Positions 1-7,661 of a stretch of 64,000 nt of DNA are shown piece after piece; positions within the stretch are counted from its first letter, which is position 1; each line of letters begins with the position of its first letter. The stretch spans positions 124,001 through 188,000 of the forward strand of contig CACYHP010000002.1 in assembly GCA_902774295.1 (NCBI GenBank). Direction: 5' to 3'. Source of the DNA: an uncultured Bacteroidia bacterium (GTDB lineage Bacteria > Bacteroidota > Bacteroidia > Bacteroidales > F082). The position numbers and the translations under genes are program-made. Under the pieces are notes generated by a model. The model was not told the DNA's origin. It did not search any database and saw only the letters and a list, made by a program, of their open reading frames with translations.

Positions 1-603
1 CCAGCTGCCGTCTTCCTGATAGTAGCGTACGCTTACGTACATCATGGCGCGGGCGATGTCGCCTTTGTATTCGTCAATTGGTTCGAACACTGTGCCGTTG
101 AATCCGCTCACTGCATTGGGGCCGAGTTTGCTGCCGTTTCGCGATGTCCACGAGGCGTTTCTAACCTCGCCGAAGGCATAATTGTCGCGTTTGTTATTGA
201 CCCATCCGTCGGTAGGATACACATGGTGGAGGTCGGTTTTCTCGGTGCCGTCGTTGTTGGTCCACGACTGTGGCCACAGATGTTCACGGTTGTAGCAGTC
301 GCCTTCGCCGTTGTAGCTGCCGCATTGGTCATTACCTAATACAAACTGATATGGAGGTGTTCCGTCAGGCACGTCGGAATAGATATCCCAGACATAGTTT
401 GTGCCAGGTCTTTTATCTGTTTGATAATATGCGTTCCACAGTCCGCTATAGCCCACATGGTCGTCGTTCTTGATAATGCCATGCAGCTTGGCTTTCAGGG
501 CGTTTCCGGTGAGGTTTTCGGTGCCATTGTAATACCCTTGCGGCTGGGCATGAAGCGTGGCAGCGGCGACTAAAAAAACTAAATATATATATAACTTCTT
601 CAT
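1..603 (-). CDS. Endonuclease I family secreted nuclease, 3' part cut off by the window edge
   Basis: Translating the minus strand from ATG at 603 gives 201 codons with no stop before base 1, so the C-terminus lies outside the window. The first 20 residues are a signal peptide (MKKLYIYLVFLVAAATLHAQ), so the enzyme is exported. The body carries the hallmarks of the endonuclease I / Bacillus extracellular ribonuclease family: YNREHLWPQSW, then DLHHVYPTDGWVNNKRDN and the downstream EYKGDIARAMMYV segment, the His and Asn residues of which form the metal-dependent active site in the family. Such enzymes cut DNA or RNA outside the cell for nutrient recovery. It lies 23 bp downstream of the small gene at 627-878 on the same strand and may share its transcript. 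Family call is firm; substrate preference is not readable. Confidence 0.9.
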   Translation of the reverse strand, partial: MKKLYIYLVFLVAAATLHAQPQGYYNGTENLTGNALKAKLHGIIKNDDHVGYSGLWNAYYQTDKRPGTNYVWDIYSDVPDGTPPYQFVLGNDQCGSYNGEGDCYNREHLWPQSWTNNDGTEKTDLHHVYPTDGWVNNKRDNYAFGEVRNASWTSRNGSKLGPNAVSGFNGTVFEPIDEYKGDIARAMMYVSVRYYQEDGSW

Positions 604-626
604 AATTCAAGATTCAAAAACTAATA

Positions 627-878
627 CTAAGACAACATTGTCTCGCAGCGGTCGATGATATTGTTTGCGAGGCGGAAACCCGTGTCGCACACGCCTTTTG
701 CTTGATTTCCATCGTAATTCATATAAAGATGCATCACATCATAGCCGTCATTCATAAGAGCGAGCAGTTTCCTGTCGCGTTTCCCGACGGCTTCCTGATA
801 GTCTTTGATATCAACTCGTGTCCGGCGGTCGTTCTCCACATAACGTCGCGCTTCTGCTATCGGATCTTTTTGTTTCAT
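627..878 (-). CDS. Small DUF5618-like protein with an apparent internal deletion
   Basis: This 83-residue protein begins MKQKDPIAEARRYVEN and continues with VDIKDYQEAVGKRDRKLL, GYDVMHLYMNYDGN and a C-terminal helix ending in IIDRCETMLS. From memory, both ends resemble the Bacteroidales DUF5618 family, whose usual members are about 120-130 residues and carry an extra helical segment between the first helix and the FYQEAL-like block. Here the two blocks are joined directly, so roughly 35-40 residues appear to be missing while the frame is kept. No signal peptide or membrane segment is seen. A TACCTTTG box lies 43 bp upstream. Function of the family is not known to me; a HEPN-like helical role has been suggested for relatives only by resemblance. 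Confidence 0.65.
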   Translation of the reverse strand: MKQKDPIAEARRYVENDRRTRVDIKDYQEAVGKRDRKLLALMNDGYDVMHLYMNYDGNQAKGVCDTGFRLANNIIDRCETMLS

Positions 879-920
879 ATCTTTTACTTTTTAATTCCCA
901 AACATAAAACATTTTCGTTG

Positions 921-928
921 CAAAGGTA
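921..928 (-). promoter_or_regulatory. Bacteroidota -7 box (TACCTTTG)
   Basis: The minus strand reads TACCTTTG here, matching the TAnnTTTG consensus, upstream of the DUF5618-like gene that starts at 878. It may also drive the endonuclease I gene behind it. Confidence 0.6.
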
Positions 929-1071
929 TAACTAAATATCGAAAGAGAGTCCATTATTTGGCAAAAAAATGCAGTTTTAATAATTTTTAACACAATTTGC
1001 AAAATTATGCAAAAAAACTTAAAAAATTTTAACAATTTAGAGGTGGTTATGCGATGGGAAAACAAAAAGGG

Positions 1072-2523
1072 CTAACGCACAAGGCGCACAGCATGCCCAC
1101 CGTTACGCATGTCTTTACAAACCACTATTGTAATCTCGTTTATGGGGCTTTTATCGAAGTCCATACCCCACGCATATATATCTTCTCCAGAGGTACTTGT
1201 CCAGTAGCATCCGAATTCACCAGTAGAGTTGACATCCCTAAGGAGGCGGGTGCCTACGGCAGGGAGGAATACAGAACCTGCAGCCTCCTCATCAGCCCAT
1301 GTTTCTTTTGTGTATGACGAAGCAACCGCCGTGTTGTTACCATCTGGGCGGAACACATACCCTTCCTGACCTGCGACTGTTGACCAACCATGGGTGTGGT
1401 TACTAATCAGATAGTTCCACTCTTCTTTTGAAAGAATAAACCAGTCATCGTGGCCATCAAGGTTGGCAGCGTTGGCTTTAATAGCCCAATCGTTACTGCC
1501 AAGTACGTTTCCTTCCCAATATATATTAGAGGTATTGTACGGTGCAATTCCATTCTCACCATTTGCGCCCCAGAGGAATAAGCTGACAACATCCTGATTG
1601 GCATAATCATCACCAACATTACCTTCTGTTTCAGCAATATCATACTGGTTTGTCATAAAGCTCCAAGTAGATGTTGATTTTGTGTACTGCAGGTTGCCAT
1701 GTGAAAAATGGACGGTCTTTCCACTGTCATTGACAGTAAATACATAGTCAATGTTGTCAACAGCTACCGCTGAACTGCCTGCGAGATAGGTGTTGGCGGT
1801 TATTGCGGGAACAGTGACATCGAAGTTGGTACCACCAATTGTAACAGTTGTAGCTGTTATATCAGCTGCTGGAAGAAGGATGGCCCATTTTGAGGTCTCG
1901 CTCTGCGAGTTCAATGTTATTACGCCTTTTGTGCCTATGGCTGCTATGGCGTTGTCAGGGTTCGCAAAACTGATGGTTGCCACTGTCGGCATATCAGTCA
2001 CTTTAACAGCCCCGCTGTTGCCATAATTGAGTTTAAACTCAGCCAATGCGCACTGATTCAGCAAGGTGCATCCGTAGGTGGTGTTGCCGTCGATGTATTT
2101 AGTGCTTGAATGGCCATACGACAAAACTGGAAGACTGCTGCTCTGGTCGGCAATGTTCACGGTGAAGCTGGTAGTTGAACCTTCTGTTATGTCGCCTGTT
2201 GCCAGATTGCCCAAAAAATAGAAATGTAGATAGTCTTCTGTGCTTGGGCCATAAACTGTGCCGCTGAATGCGCCGTCGTGGTATGTCAGGGTACCGATAT
2301 ATAAGCCTTTATTGCCGACATAAATCTTGTCGTTCTCAGTATAAACAACAGCGCCGGTACCAGGATACACTATGTGCTTGCCACCATCGCCCACGTTAAG
2401 CGTAATATACACAGGCTCGCCTACAGGACCAGCAGAGGTTATTGTGTCAATGCTCTTTTTGCACTGGGTTAAACCTAAAATAAATGCGAATGATATAAAT
2501 AATAATGTGCTGACTTTTTTCAT
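1072..2523 (-). CDS. Fimbrillin-like lipoprotein with C-terminal FISUMP-like domain (cassette locus 1)
   Basis: A 483-residue lipoprotein: the signal ends in LGLTQC, with Cys21 as lipidation site. Residues of about 35-260 form a beta-rich domain shared with the proteins at 3177-5414 and 23777-25390 (DKIYVGNKGLYIGTL, AFSGTVYG, LHFYFLGN, later AILLPAADIT). Residues of about 270-483 form a different domain beginning VHFSHGNLQYT and STWSFMTNQYDIAE and ending CYWTSTS then HAVRLVR, a pattern found in many Bacteroidales surface proteins and reminiscent of the Fibrobacter succinogenes major paralogous (FISUMP) domain. It is the partner of the small exported protein at 2704-3000, from which it is separated by a palindromic repeat rather than lying directly behind it. 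Likely surface-exposed or outer-membrane anchored; ligand unknown. Confidence 0.8.
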   Translation of the reverse strand: MKKVSTLLFISFAFILGLTQCKKSIDTITSAGPVGEPVYITLNVGDGGKHIVYPGTGAVVYTENDKIYVGNKGLYIGTLTYHDGAFSGTVYGPSTEDYLHFYFLGNLATGDITEGSTTSFTVNIADQSSSLPVLSYGHSSTKYIDGNTTYGCTLLNQCALAEFKLNYGNSGAVKVTDMPTVATISFANPDNAIAAIGTKGVITLNSQSETSKWAILLPAADITATTVTIGGTNFDVTVPAITANTYLAGSSAVAVDNIDYVFTVNDSGKTVHFSHGNLQYTKSTSTWSFMTNQYDIAETEGNVGDDYANQDVVSLFLWGANGENGIAPYNTSNIYWEGNVLGSNDWAIKANAANLDGHDDWFILSKEEWNYLISNHTHGWSTVAGQEGYVFRPDGNNTAVASSYTKETWADEEAAGSVFLPAVGTRLLRDVNSTGEFGCYWTSTSGEDIYAWGMDFDKSPINEITIVVCKDMRNGGHAVRLVR

Positions 2524-2565
2524 TTTTTGTTGATTTTCTTTTAATTTAATAATTTGTTTACTTTT

Positions 2566-2695
2566 GTCATTTCGAGCGAAACGAAGTGGAGTCGAGAAAT
2601 CCTTTACGCCTATCGGCTCCGGTCGAAATGACGGCGTTGATTGGAGGAGATTTCTCCATTACGTTCCATTTCCTTCCACTTCAGTCGAAATGACG
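2566..2695. repeat. Palindromic dispersed repeat, family A, copy 1
   Basis: Two related half-units, each ending in GTCGAAATGAC, follow a GTCATTTCGAG start; internal arms contain AGTCGAGAAATCC and GGAGATTTCTCC. The same sequence family occurs at 39108-39197, 41373-41408, 55918-55967 and 63550-63661. It sits between the small protein gene and its lipoprotein partner, which in locus 3 are only 2 bp apart, so it looks inserted into an operon. It could now act as a transcription-attenuating hairpin. Confidence 0.85.
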
Positions 2696-2703
2696 GGAGG
2701 GTG

Positions 2704-3000
2704 TTAGCGTTTGCGGCGCACTGCGGCGTAGCCGGCACCGATGGCGGTGAGGATAAGCAGTCCGCTGCCCAATGGAGCCGGGTCCTGCCCGAAGGTCTGG
2801 TTGTTGAGGTTGTAGCCGCCGCTACCGAATGAAGAGTTGTAAAGCGCCCAATTTGTGGCAAAACCATTTCGACCGACATCATTGTCGTCGAACTGCAACA
2901 GATTGTCGTTCCTCTGAGCGAACATCGTCGCAGGCGACAGCATTCCCAATGCCATCGCCAGTGAGAGCACAAAGGCTTTCAGTCTTGTTTTTCTTTTCAT
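2704..3000 (-). CDS. Small exported protein with PxGSGLLI-type C-terminal segment (cassette locus 1)
   Basis: A 98-residue protein. Residues 1-28 are a signal peptide ending ATMFA; the mature protein begins QRNDNLLQF, is rich in Asn, Asp, Gly and aromatics, and then has PLGSGLLILTAIGAGY at 76-91 followed by a basic end (AAVRRKR). Motif, short hydrophobic stretch and basic tail is the general layout of PEP-CTERM-like and other C-terminal sorting signals, but no exosortase or sortase gene is visible here. Two more copies occur: an independent gene at 23514-23774 and a domain fused to a lipoprotein at 3177-5414. The mature part before the motif is only about 47 residues, which makes it an unusual cargo; it may instead be a small structural membrane protein. 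Function unknown. Confidence 0.75.
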   Translation of the reverse strand: MKRKTRLKAFVLSLAMALGMLSPATMFAQRNDNLLQFDDNDVGRNGFATNWALYNSSFGSGGYNLNNQTFGQDPAPLGSGLLILTAIGAGYAAVRRKR

Positions 3001-3010
3001 TTTGCAATAA

Positions 3011-3018
3011 CAAATTTA
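3011..3018 (-). promoter_or_regulatory. Candidate -7 box (TAAATTTG) of the small-protein gene
   Basis: The minus strand reads TAAATTTG ten bases before the ATG at 3000, fitting the Bacteroidota consensus TAnnTTTG and implying a very short leader. No clear -33 element was assigned. Confidence 0.45.
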
Positions 3019-3098
3019 ATAGTTAATTGATGGTTTTGTTAATAAAATGTAATATTAAAATTTGCTATTGCGAAAATAACATATTACCACCACAAAAA

Positions 3099-3156
3099 CT
3101 TTATTTTGCGTGTAATACGTTTTACTCTACGTGTAAAAATTTTATTTTGCGTGTAT
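3099..3156. repeat. Three tandem 17-bp iterons, 20-21 bp apart
   Basis: Units start at 3099, 3120 and 3140 and follow the pattern YTTTAYTYTRCGTGTAW; units 1 and 3 share TTATTTTGCGTGTA exactly and unit 2 differs at three positions. Spacing of 21 and 20 bp puts them on the same face of the helix. They lie 100-155 bp upstream of the small gene at 2704-3000 (minus strand) and just past the stop of the fused gene at 3177. The arrangement is typical of an array of regulator binding sites; the regulator is not known. Confidence 0.6.
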
Positions 3157-3176
3157 AACGGGGATCAAATCAACTA

Positions 3177-5414
3177 TCAGTTAAGAAAATGCACAGTAAT
3201 CCGTCCGAGCTCAACGTCATCATCATTACGACAATTGCTCATTGTCACGCTGCTGGCATTGACGTTTTCGATTGAGCCGTTTTCATCATAGTCATTCCAG
3301 TTAAGATTACCCTCTGTGACGGTCGTCAGATTAGCATAAGCCGAGCCCCAGCTACAATAGAACTCAACTCGTGTGATGGTTTCGCCATTCTTTGCCGTGA
3401 TGGTAACACTGTTATTTTTCCCTATATTAATGCCTAAAGCATCACCGCTATCTGTACAAGTGACAGTAAAATGATCACCTTCGTATATATTCCAAAACCT
3501 TGTTTGGAATGTTTCACTTTGTTGTACAGGGTATTCAATCTTTGCTTGCTTAAGATAATTTTCGCCACCGTTTATGTAATTCTCGCCGTCCCAATAATCG
3601 GTGCCGCGTATGGTCACTGTGCCGCATTGGGCTTGTGCGCCAGGGCCTATGCTGTTGGGGGCATTACTTCCTTTGACGGCGGTAAATTTCTTGACGACGC
3701 CCGCAATTTCGATGTCTCCGCATATACAATGATTGGCGGCAGAGCCAATAGCTGCGGAATAGGAACCACCGTATGCCGTGACGGTGCCACCACAGATGAT
3801 GATGTCCCCGCAGGTTGACGTCTTATCTTTATAACAGTTTTCTCCAGTACCTATGCCAGCCGCGCCATCGCTGGTGGCTGTCACAATGCCATCGTTTATT
3901 ATGATATAACCGCAGCTCGTATCTTCACTGCCTCCGATGCCAGCACCCCAACCGCTACCAGTAGCATTGATGCGACCGCCATATATCACTATATTGCCGC
4001 AGTTCATTTCCCGACCGCCGCCGATACCGGCACCATGAACAAACGATGCATTCTCATTAATACCAGCATTTAAAACGTCAGAATCTGTACCAAAAATATT
4101 TAGCGTATAACCCTCAGGAATAAAAATGCCAGGAGATAGGCAAAAACCTTCGGTAATTCCACTTATCACAGTGTTGATGCCTTTGATGGTGATATAGGCA
4201 TCGCCCAAACAAGTAAGGCCTGGGTATGAACAGTTTGTAAGGCTGGTGATATCGACATCTCTCAATGTAACACTGGCATTGTCTGCAATGGAAATCTGAT
4301 ATGAGCCGTTAAGTTTGCCATAAGCCATACAACCGTCAGTTAAAGTCATGTCTGTCGTAACAAGTGACAAATCCACGATATTGGCTGTTGTGGTCAAATT
4401 CATGCTGATACCGGTGCCATTTCCTATATACTGGTTCAATCCAGACAAATCCACACCAGTTATATCCCAAGAGCCTGTATAGCCGTTGGTCATTGCTTCA
4501 CCTGCACCTGTCAAGTCGGTCTGCGGGAGCACTATGGCCCAAGTCTCATTCGAAGCGTTTTTTGCTCTCATTCTAATCGCCCCGTCGCCTTCTTTAGCGT
4601 ATGCGATGGAGTTATCTGAAAAGTCAATGGTGACCTTGTTTAGCATTCCTTTTAGGTAAATGTTGGACTCGGATGGTGTGTCAACATTGAACTTTATCAA
4701 CGAGCATTTGTTTTCCAGGGTCGTTGTGTAAGCGCCTTTACCATAATATTTAGCTGTGGATTTGCCGTATGCAATCACAGGGTAACTGCTGGTTTGGTCG
4801 TCAATCATAATGGTGTATCGTGTTCCGGATATGGTCGGATTCAATTTACCGCCCATATAATAAAAATGCAGAAAATCGTCGGTCGATGTGCCGTTTGTTT
4901 TTATTGAGCCGGAGAATGCGTCATTGGAGTAATTCAAGCAGCCCTTATACTTTCCGTCATTACCGACGTAAAGTTTGTCGCCGTCTTCAAAAACGATAGT
5001 TCCGGCAGCTGTGATATCAGCTCGTGGACCGCCATTGACTTTAACGGTAATAAAAATCTCATCGCTTACATTTGCTATCGGTTCGACGATTTTCTTGCGG
5101 CAGCCTGTCGTTCCGATAAGCATCAGTCCGGCAAGCAACAACGCGGTGCCTTTGGATATGTTGTTCTTGCGGTTGCGTCTGCGTTTTGAGATGACGTAGC
5201 CTGCGCCTACAGCTGTCAAAATCAGCAGTCCGCTGCCAAGAGGCGTCTCACCGAAACCCTGTGTGTTAACAGTAAATGACCAAGAGGCATCACGGAAGAA
5301 AACGTCGTTTTCTGTCATGAAAAAAGCATCGTTCTGGGCGAAAGAAGTCAACGGGACAAGCCCGATTAACAATAATATAAAAAGCTTCAAAGCTTTCATT
5401 GTAATGTTCTTCAT
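3177..5414 (-). CDS. Natural fusion of the small PxGSGLLI protein with a fimbrillin-like, beta-helix lipoprotein (cassette locus 2)
   Basis: A 745-residue protein whose first 83 residues are a complete copy of the small cassette protein: signal peptide ending PLTSFA, mature start QNDAFF, then PLGSGLLILTAVGAGY at 58-73 and the basic KRRRNRK. It runs without a stop into a second hydrophobic segment ending GTTGC, a perfect lipobox (Cys105). Then comes the same N-terminal lipoprotein domain as in the genes at 1072-2523 and 23777-25390 (DKLYVGNDGKYKG, AFSGSI, LHFYYMGG), and from about residue 330 a repetitive Gly-rich region (GAGIGGG, GNIVIYGGRI, AAGIGTG) that looks like a right-handed beta-helix. 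The internal lipobox would let signal peptidase II split the product into small protein and lipoprotein. MKALKL at 5399 is an alternative start. Confidence 0.8.
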   Translation of the reverse strand: MKNITMKALKLFILLLIGLVPLTSFAQNDAFFMTENDVFFRDASWSFTVNTQGFGETPLGSGLLILTAVGAGYVISKRRRNRKNNISKGTALLLAGLMLIGTTGCRKKIVEPIANVSDEIFITVKVNGGPRADITAAGTIVFEDGDKLYVGNDGKYKGCLNYSNDAFSGSIKTNGTSTDDFLHFYYMGGKLNPTISGTRYTIMIDDQTSSYPVIAYGKSTAKYYGKGAYTTTLENKCSLIKFNVDTPSESNIYLKGMLNKVTIDFSDNSIAYAKEGDGAIRMRAKNASNETWAIVLPQTDLTGAGEAMTNGYTGSWDITGVDLSGLNQYIGNGTGISMNLTTTANIVDLSLVTTDMTLTDGCMAYGKLNGSYQISIADNASVTLRDVDITSLTNCSYPGLTCLGDAYITIKGINTVISGITEGFCLSPGIFIPEGYTLNIFGTDSDVLNAGINENASFVHGAGIGGGREMNCGNIVIYGGRINATGSGWGAGIGGSEDTSCGYIIINDGIVTATSDGAAGIGTGENCYKDKTSTCGDIIICGGTVTAYGGSYSAAIGSAANHCICGDIEIAGVVKKFTAVKGSNAPNSIGPGAQAQCGTVTIRGTDYWDGENYINGGENYLKQAKIEYPVQQSETFQTRFWNIYEGDHFTVTCTDSGDALGINIGKNNSVTITAKNGETITRVEFYCSWGSAYANLTTVTEGNLNWNDYDENGSIENVNASSVTMSNCRNDDDVELGRITVHFLN

Positions 5415-5449
5415 TAGATTAGTTAATTGTTAATTTGCTTTTGCGGGTA

Positions 5450-5457
5450 CAAAAATA
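5450..5457 (-). promoter_or_regulatory. Candidate -7 box (TATTTTTG) of the fused cassette gene
   Basis: The minus strand reads TATTTTTG 35 bp before the ATG at 5414. No iteron or inverted repeat like those of the other two cassette loci was found here. Confidence 0.5.
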
Positions 5458-5535
5458 CAACAAAAAAATCTATTGTTCATCAAAATTAATCAAAATAAAA
5501 TGATATTCCTCGTATTTGCACGGGATGACTGATCA

Positions 5536-6075
5536 TTAGAATATCGCCACAAAGCCGGCAGCCAGGATTGCCAGTGCTGCAAGCACATTCAGCAGGCTGT
5601 TTATCAATAATTTTGCAGGTGAGAATTTCGTTCCGATGCCGATCAGTCCCCAGATGAGGGAGATGCCGATAATATAAAGAGGTGTGACGGTTCCGAACAA
5701 TGGTAAGAAAGCCTCGCTTGCTATCAAGCCCGCTATCAAGGCGTTGACGCCCAAGGCGATGGCGAGGATTATCAGCTGTCGAGGTTTGTCGATAAGGAAA
5801 AGGTTCTTTCCGCTTTTGATTTTCAGTGTGTCCATCATCATCCTGAAGGTTATCATGAAACAGATGATGATAGTGATGACCTTGGCATAGCCCGCGAATT
5901 TGTACATAAACGTGCCGCCGAGCAGCGAGCCGAGCCAATACATCAGCCCCTGCCCTGCCGCCAACGCGCACACGAACAGCATATTGCGCCACCAACCGTT
6001 TTTCTTTTCGATGTTGAAAGCGGTGGAGGCGACGCAGACGCAGAATGTTAGGGCTATGACGAAAACGTAATTCAT
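5536..6075 (-). CDS. MntP-like multispanning membrane protein lacking the family's acidic residues
   Basis: About 179 residues from MNYVFVIALTF, with six predicted membrane segments. The two-fold repeat layout matches MntP manganese exporters: FVIALTFCVCVASTAF aligns with the first DAF motif, FVCALAAGQGLMYWLGSLLGG with the second helix, FRMMMDTLK with helix three and LAIALGVNALIAGLIASEAF with the second DAM motif. The membrane Asp of both motifs and the Glu of helix two, needed for Mn export in characterised MntP, are replaced by Cys or Val, Asn and Gln. So it is probably a paralogue with another substrate or function. The reading frame extends to 6099, but those extra codons come from a dispersed repeat, so the start at 6075 is preferred. 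It follows tryptophanase on the same strand. Confidence 0.6.
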   Translation of the reverse strand: MNYVFVIALTFCVCVASTAFNIEKKNGWWRNMLFVCALAAGQGLMYWLGSLLGGTFMYKFAGYAKVITIIICFMITFRMMMDTLKIKSGKNLFLIDKPRQLIILAIALGVNALIAGLIASEAFLPLFGTVTPLYIIGISLIWGLIGIGTKFSPAKLLINSLLNVLAALAILAAGFVAIF

Positions 6076-6086
6076 TTTAATAATAC

Positions 6087-6115
6087 GTAGAGACGCCATA
6101 TTATGACGTCTCTAC
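6087..6115. repeat. GTAGAGACG palindrome, dispersed repeat family B, copy 1
   Basis: GTAGAGACG (6087-6095) pairs with CGTCTCTAC (6107-6115) around a short AT-rich loop. Related copies lie at 56081-56145 and 61446-61473. It sits between the tryptophanase stop and the MntP-like start and could form a stable hairpin in the transcript. Confidence 0.8.
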
Positions 6116-6130
6116 AATATGAATTTTAAA

Positions 6131-7507
6131 TTATTTCAAACGTTTGAACTGGCAGGTGAAGTGGCGCATGAGCTCAGCTTCCCATGTGATTTCCAAACCA
6201 CGTTTGATGGTGTTACGACGGTCGTATACGTTCTTCAGAGCGGCTGCGATGACGTCCATGTGGTTGTTGGTGTAAACACGGCGTGGGATGCAGAGACGCA
6301 CGAAGTCGTTGCCACCGAAACGGTTTTGGCGTGTGACAGGGTCACGGTCGGCGAGGACGTAACCTATTTCGCAAGCGCGGATACCAGCTTCGAGGTAGAG
6401 CTCGCATGTCAGAGTCTGTGCCGGGAACTCTTCCTTAGGGATGTTGGTCAGGACCTTGTCGGCGTCGACGAAGATGGCGTGACCGCCAGCAGGACGCTGG
6501 TAAGGGATGCCGTATTCATCGAGTTTTGCAGCGAGGTAGTGGACCTGTTTGATACGTGTCTCAACCATGTCGAATTCGATGTTTTCCTTCAAACCGACGG
6601 CGAGGGCGTCCATATCACGGCCGTTCATACCGCCGTATGTGAGGAAGCCTTCGAACGGGATGCAGAACAACTTGGCGCCTTCGTACCATTCTTTCTTATT
6701 TGTAGCGATGAAGCCGCCCATGTTGACGAGAGCGTCTTTCTTTGCTGACATTGTCATTGCATCGGCGTATGAGTACATCTCCTTTGCGATCTCGCGGAGG
6801 GTCTTGTTCTCATAACCTTTTTCACGTGTCTTGATGAAGTAGCAGTTCTCGATGAAACGAGCGCTGTCGACGACTACCGGCACACCGTATTTGTGGCAGA
6901 GTTCGCATGTCTCGCGGACGTTCTGCATTGACACTGGCTGACCACCGACGGTGTTGTTAGTCACTGTGAGGACCATGAAAGGCACGTTGCCTTTGTTCTC
7001 TTTCAACACTTTCTCGAGTTTCTCGAGGCTGACGTTACCTTTGAAAGGCACTTCGAGCTGTGTGTCATAAGCCTCAGGCACTGTGACGTCGATAGCGAAT
7101 GCCTTACGGCTCTCGATATGACCCTTTGTGGTGTCGAAGTGAGCATTGCCCGGGATGACCATACCTGGCTTCACGAGATAGCTGAACAGCACGTTCTCGG
7201 CTGCACGGCCCTGGTGTGTAGGGATGACATATTCAAAACCTGTGAGTTCGGTGATGGTGTCTTTCATGTGATAGAATGAGCGTGCGCCGCCGTAGCTCTC
7301 GTCGCCCATCATCATCGCGCTCCACTGACGGTCGCTCATTGCGCCTGTGCCAGAGTCGGTGAGAAGGTCGATGTACACATAGTCGCTCTTCAGCATGAAG
7401 ATGTTGTTGTGGGCTTCTTCGAGCCATTTTTCACGTTGTTCGCGAGTGGATTTCTTAATGGGTTCAACCATCTTGATTTTCCACGCTTCTGCAAATGGTA
7501 ATTCCAT
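6131..7507 (-). CDS. tnaA: Tryptophanase (L-tryptophan indole-lyase)
   Basis: A 458-residue PLP enzyme that splits tryptophan into indole, pyruvate and ammonia in the cytoplasm. Its start MELPFAEAWKIKMVEPIKKS and much of its length match Bacteroides tryptophanases, and it carries DSGTGAMSDRQWSAMMMGDE, THQGRAAENVLFS, and MTMSAKKD with the PLP lysine at 257 (second Lys of the pair). IPRRVYTNNHMDV near the C-terminus is family typical. The close relative tyrosine phenol-lyase shares these motifs, but overall similarity points to tryptophanase. No tnaC-like leader or tryptophan transporter is seen next to it. A strong promoter (TACTTTTG at 7547-7554, TTTTG 19 bp upstream of it) lies 40 bp before the start. 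Confidence 0.95.
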   Translation of the reverse strand: MELPFAEAWKIKMVEPIKKSTREQREKWLEEAHNNIFMLKSDYVYIDLLTDSGTGAMSDRQWSAMMMGDESYGGARSFYHMKDTITELTGFEYVIPTHQGRAAENVLFSYLVKPGMVIPGNAHFDTTKGHIESRKAFAIDVTVPEAYDTQLEVPFKGNVSLEKLEKVLKENKGNVPFMVLTVTNNTVGGQPVSMQNVRETCELCHKYGVPVVVDSARFIENCYFIKTREKGYENKTLREIAKEMYSYADAMTMSAKKDALVNMGGFIATNKKEWYEGAKLFCIPFEGFLTYGGMNGRDMDALAVGLKENIEFDMVETRIKQVHYLAAKLDEYGIPYQRPAGGHAIFVDADKVLTNIPKEEFPAQTLTCELYLEAGIRACEIGYVLADRDPVTRQNRFGGNDFVRLCIPRRVYTNNHMDVIAAALKNVYDRRNTIKRGLEITWEAELMRHFTCQFKRLK

Positions 7508-7546
7508 AATTTTATTTTTTAAATTTATAATTTTCTAAAAGGTTTG

Positions 7547-7578
7547 CAAAAGTACGATTTATTTTTTGAATGGCAAAA
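7547..7578 (-). promoter_or_regulatory. Promoter of tnaA (-33 TTTTG, -7 TACTTTTG)
   Basis: On the minus strand TTTTG (7578-7574) and TACTTTTG (7554-7547) are separated by 19 bp, a good fit to the Bacteroidota consensus, 40 bp before the tryptophanase start. Confidence 0.65.
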
Positions 7579-7661
7579 TTCTTTAGCTAATTTTTTACAC
7601 ATTTTTCCCTGATAATATTTTTTCCGCTTCAAAAGCGTTTTTTGTCGTTTCAAAATATTTT

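Noticed and set aside
5415..5535. Search for an operator or inverted repeat like that of cassette locus 3 before the fused gene
   Set aside because: Only a -7 box was found; no repeat of note.
6119..6748. A 209-codon plus-strand frame opposite tryptophanase
   Set aside because: The minus strand encodes an intact tryptophanase; the plus frame shows no family motif.
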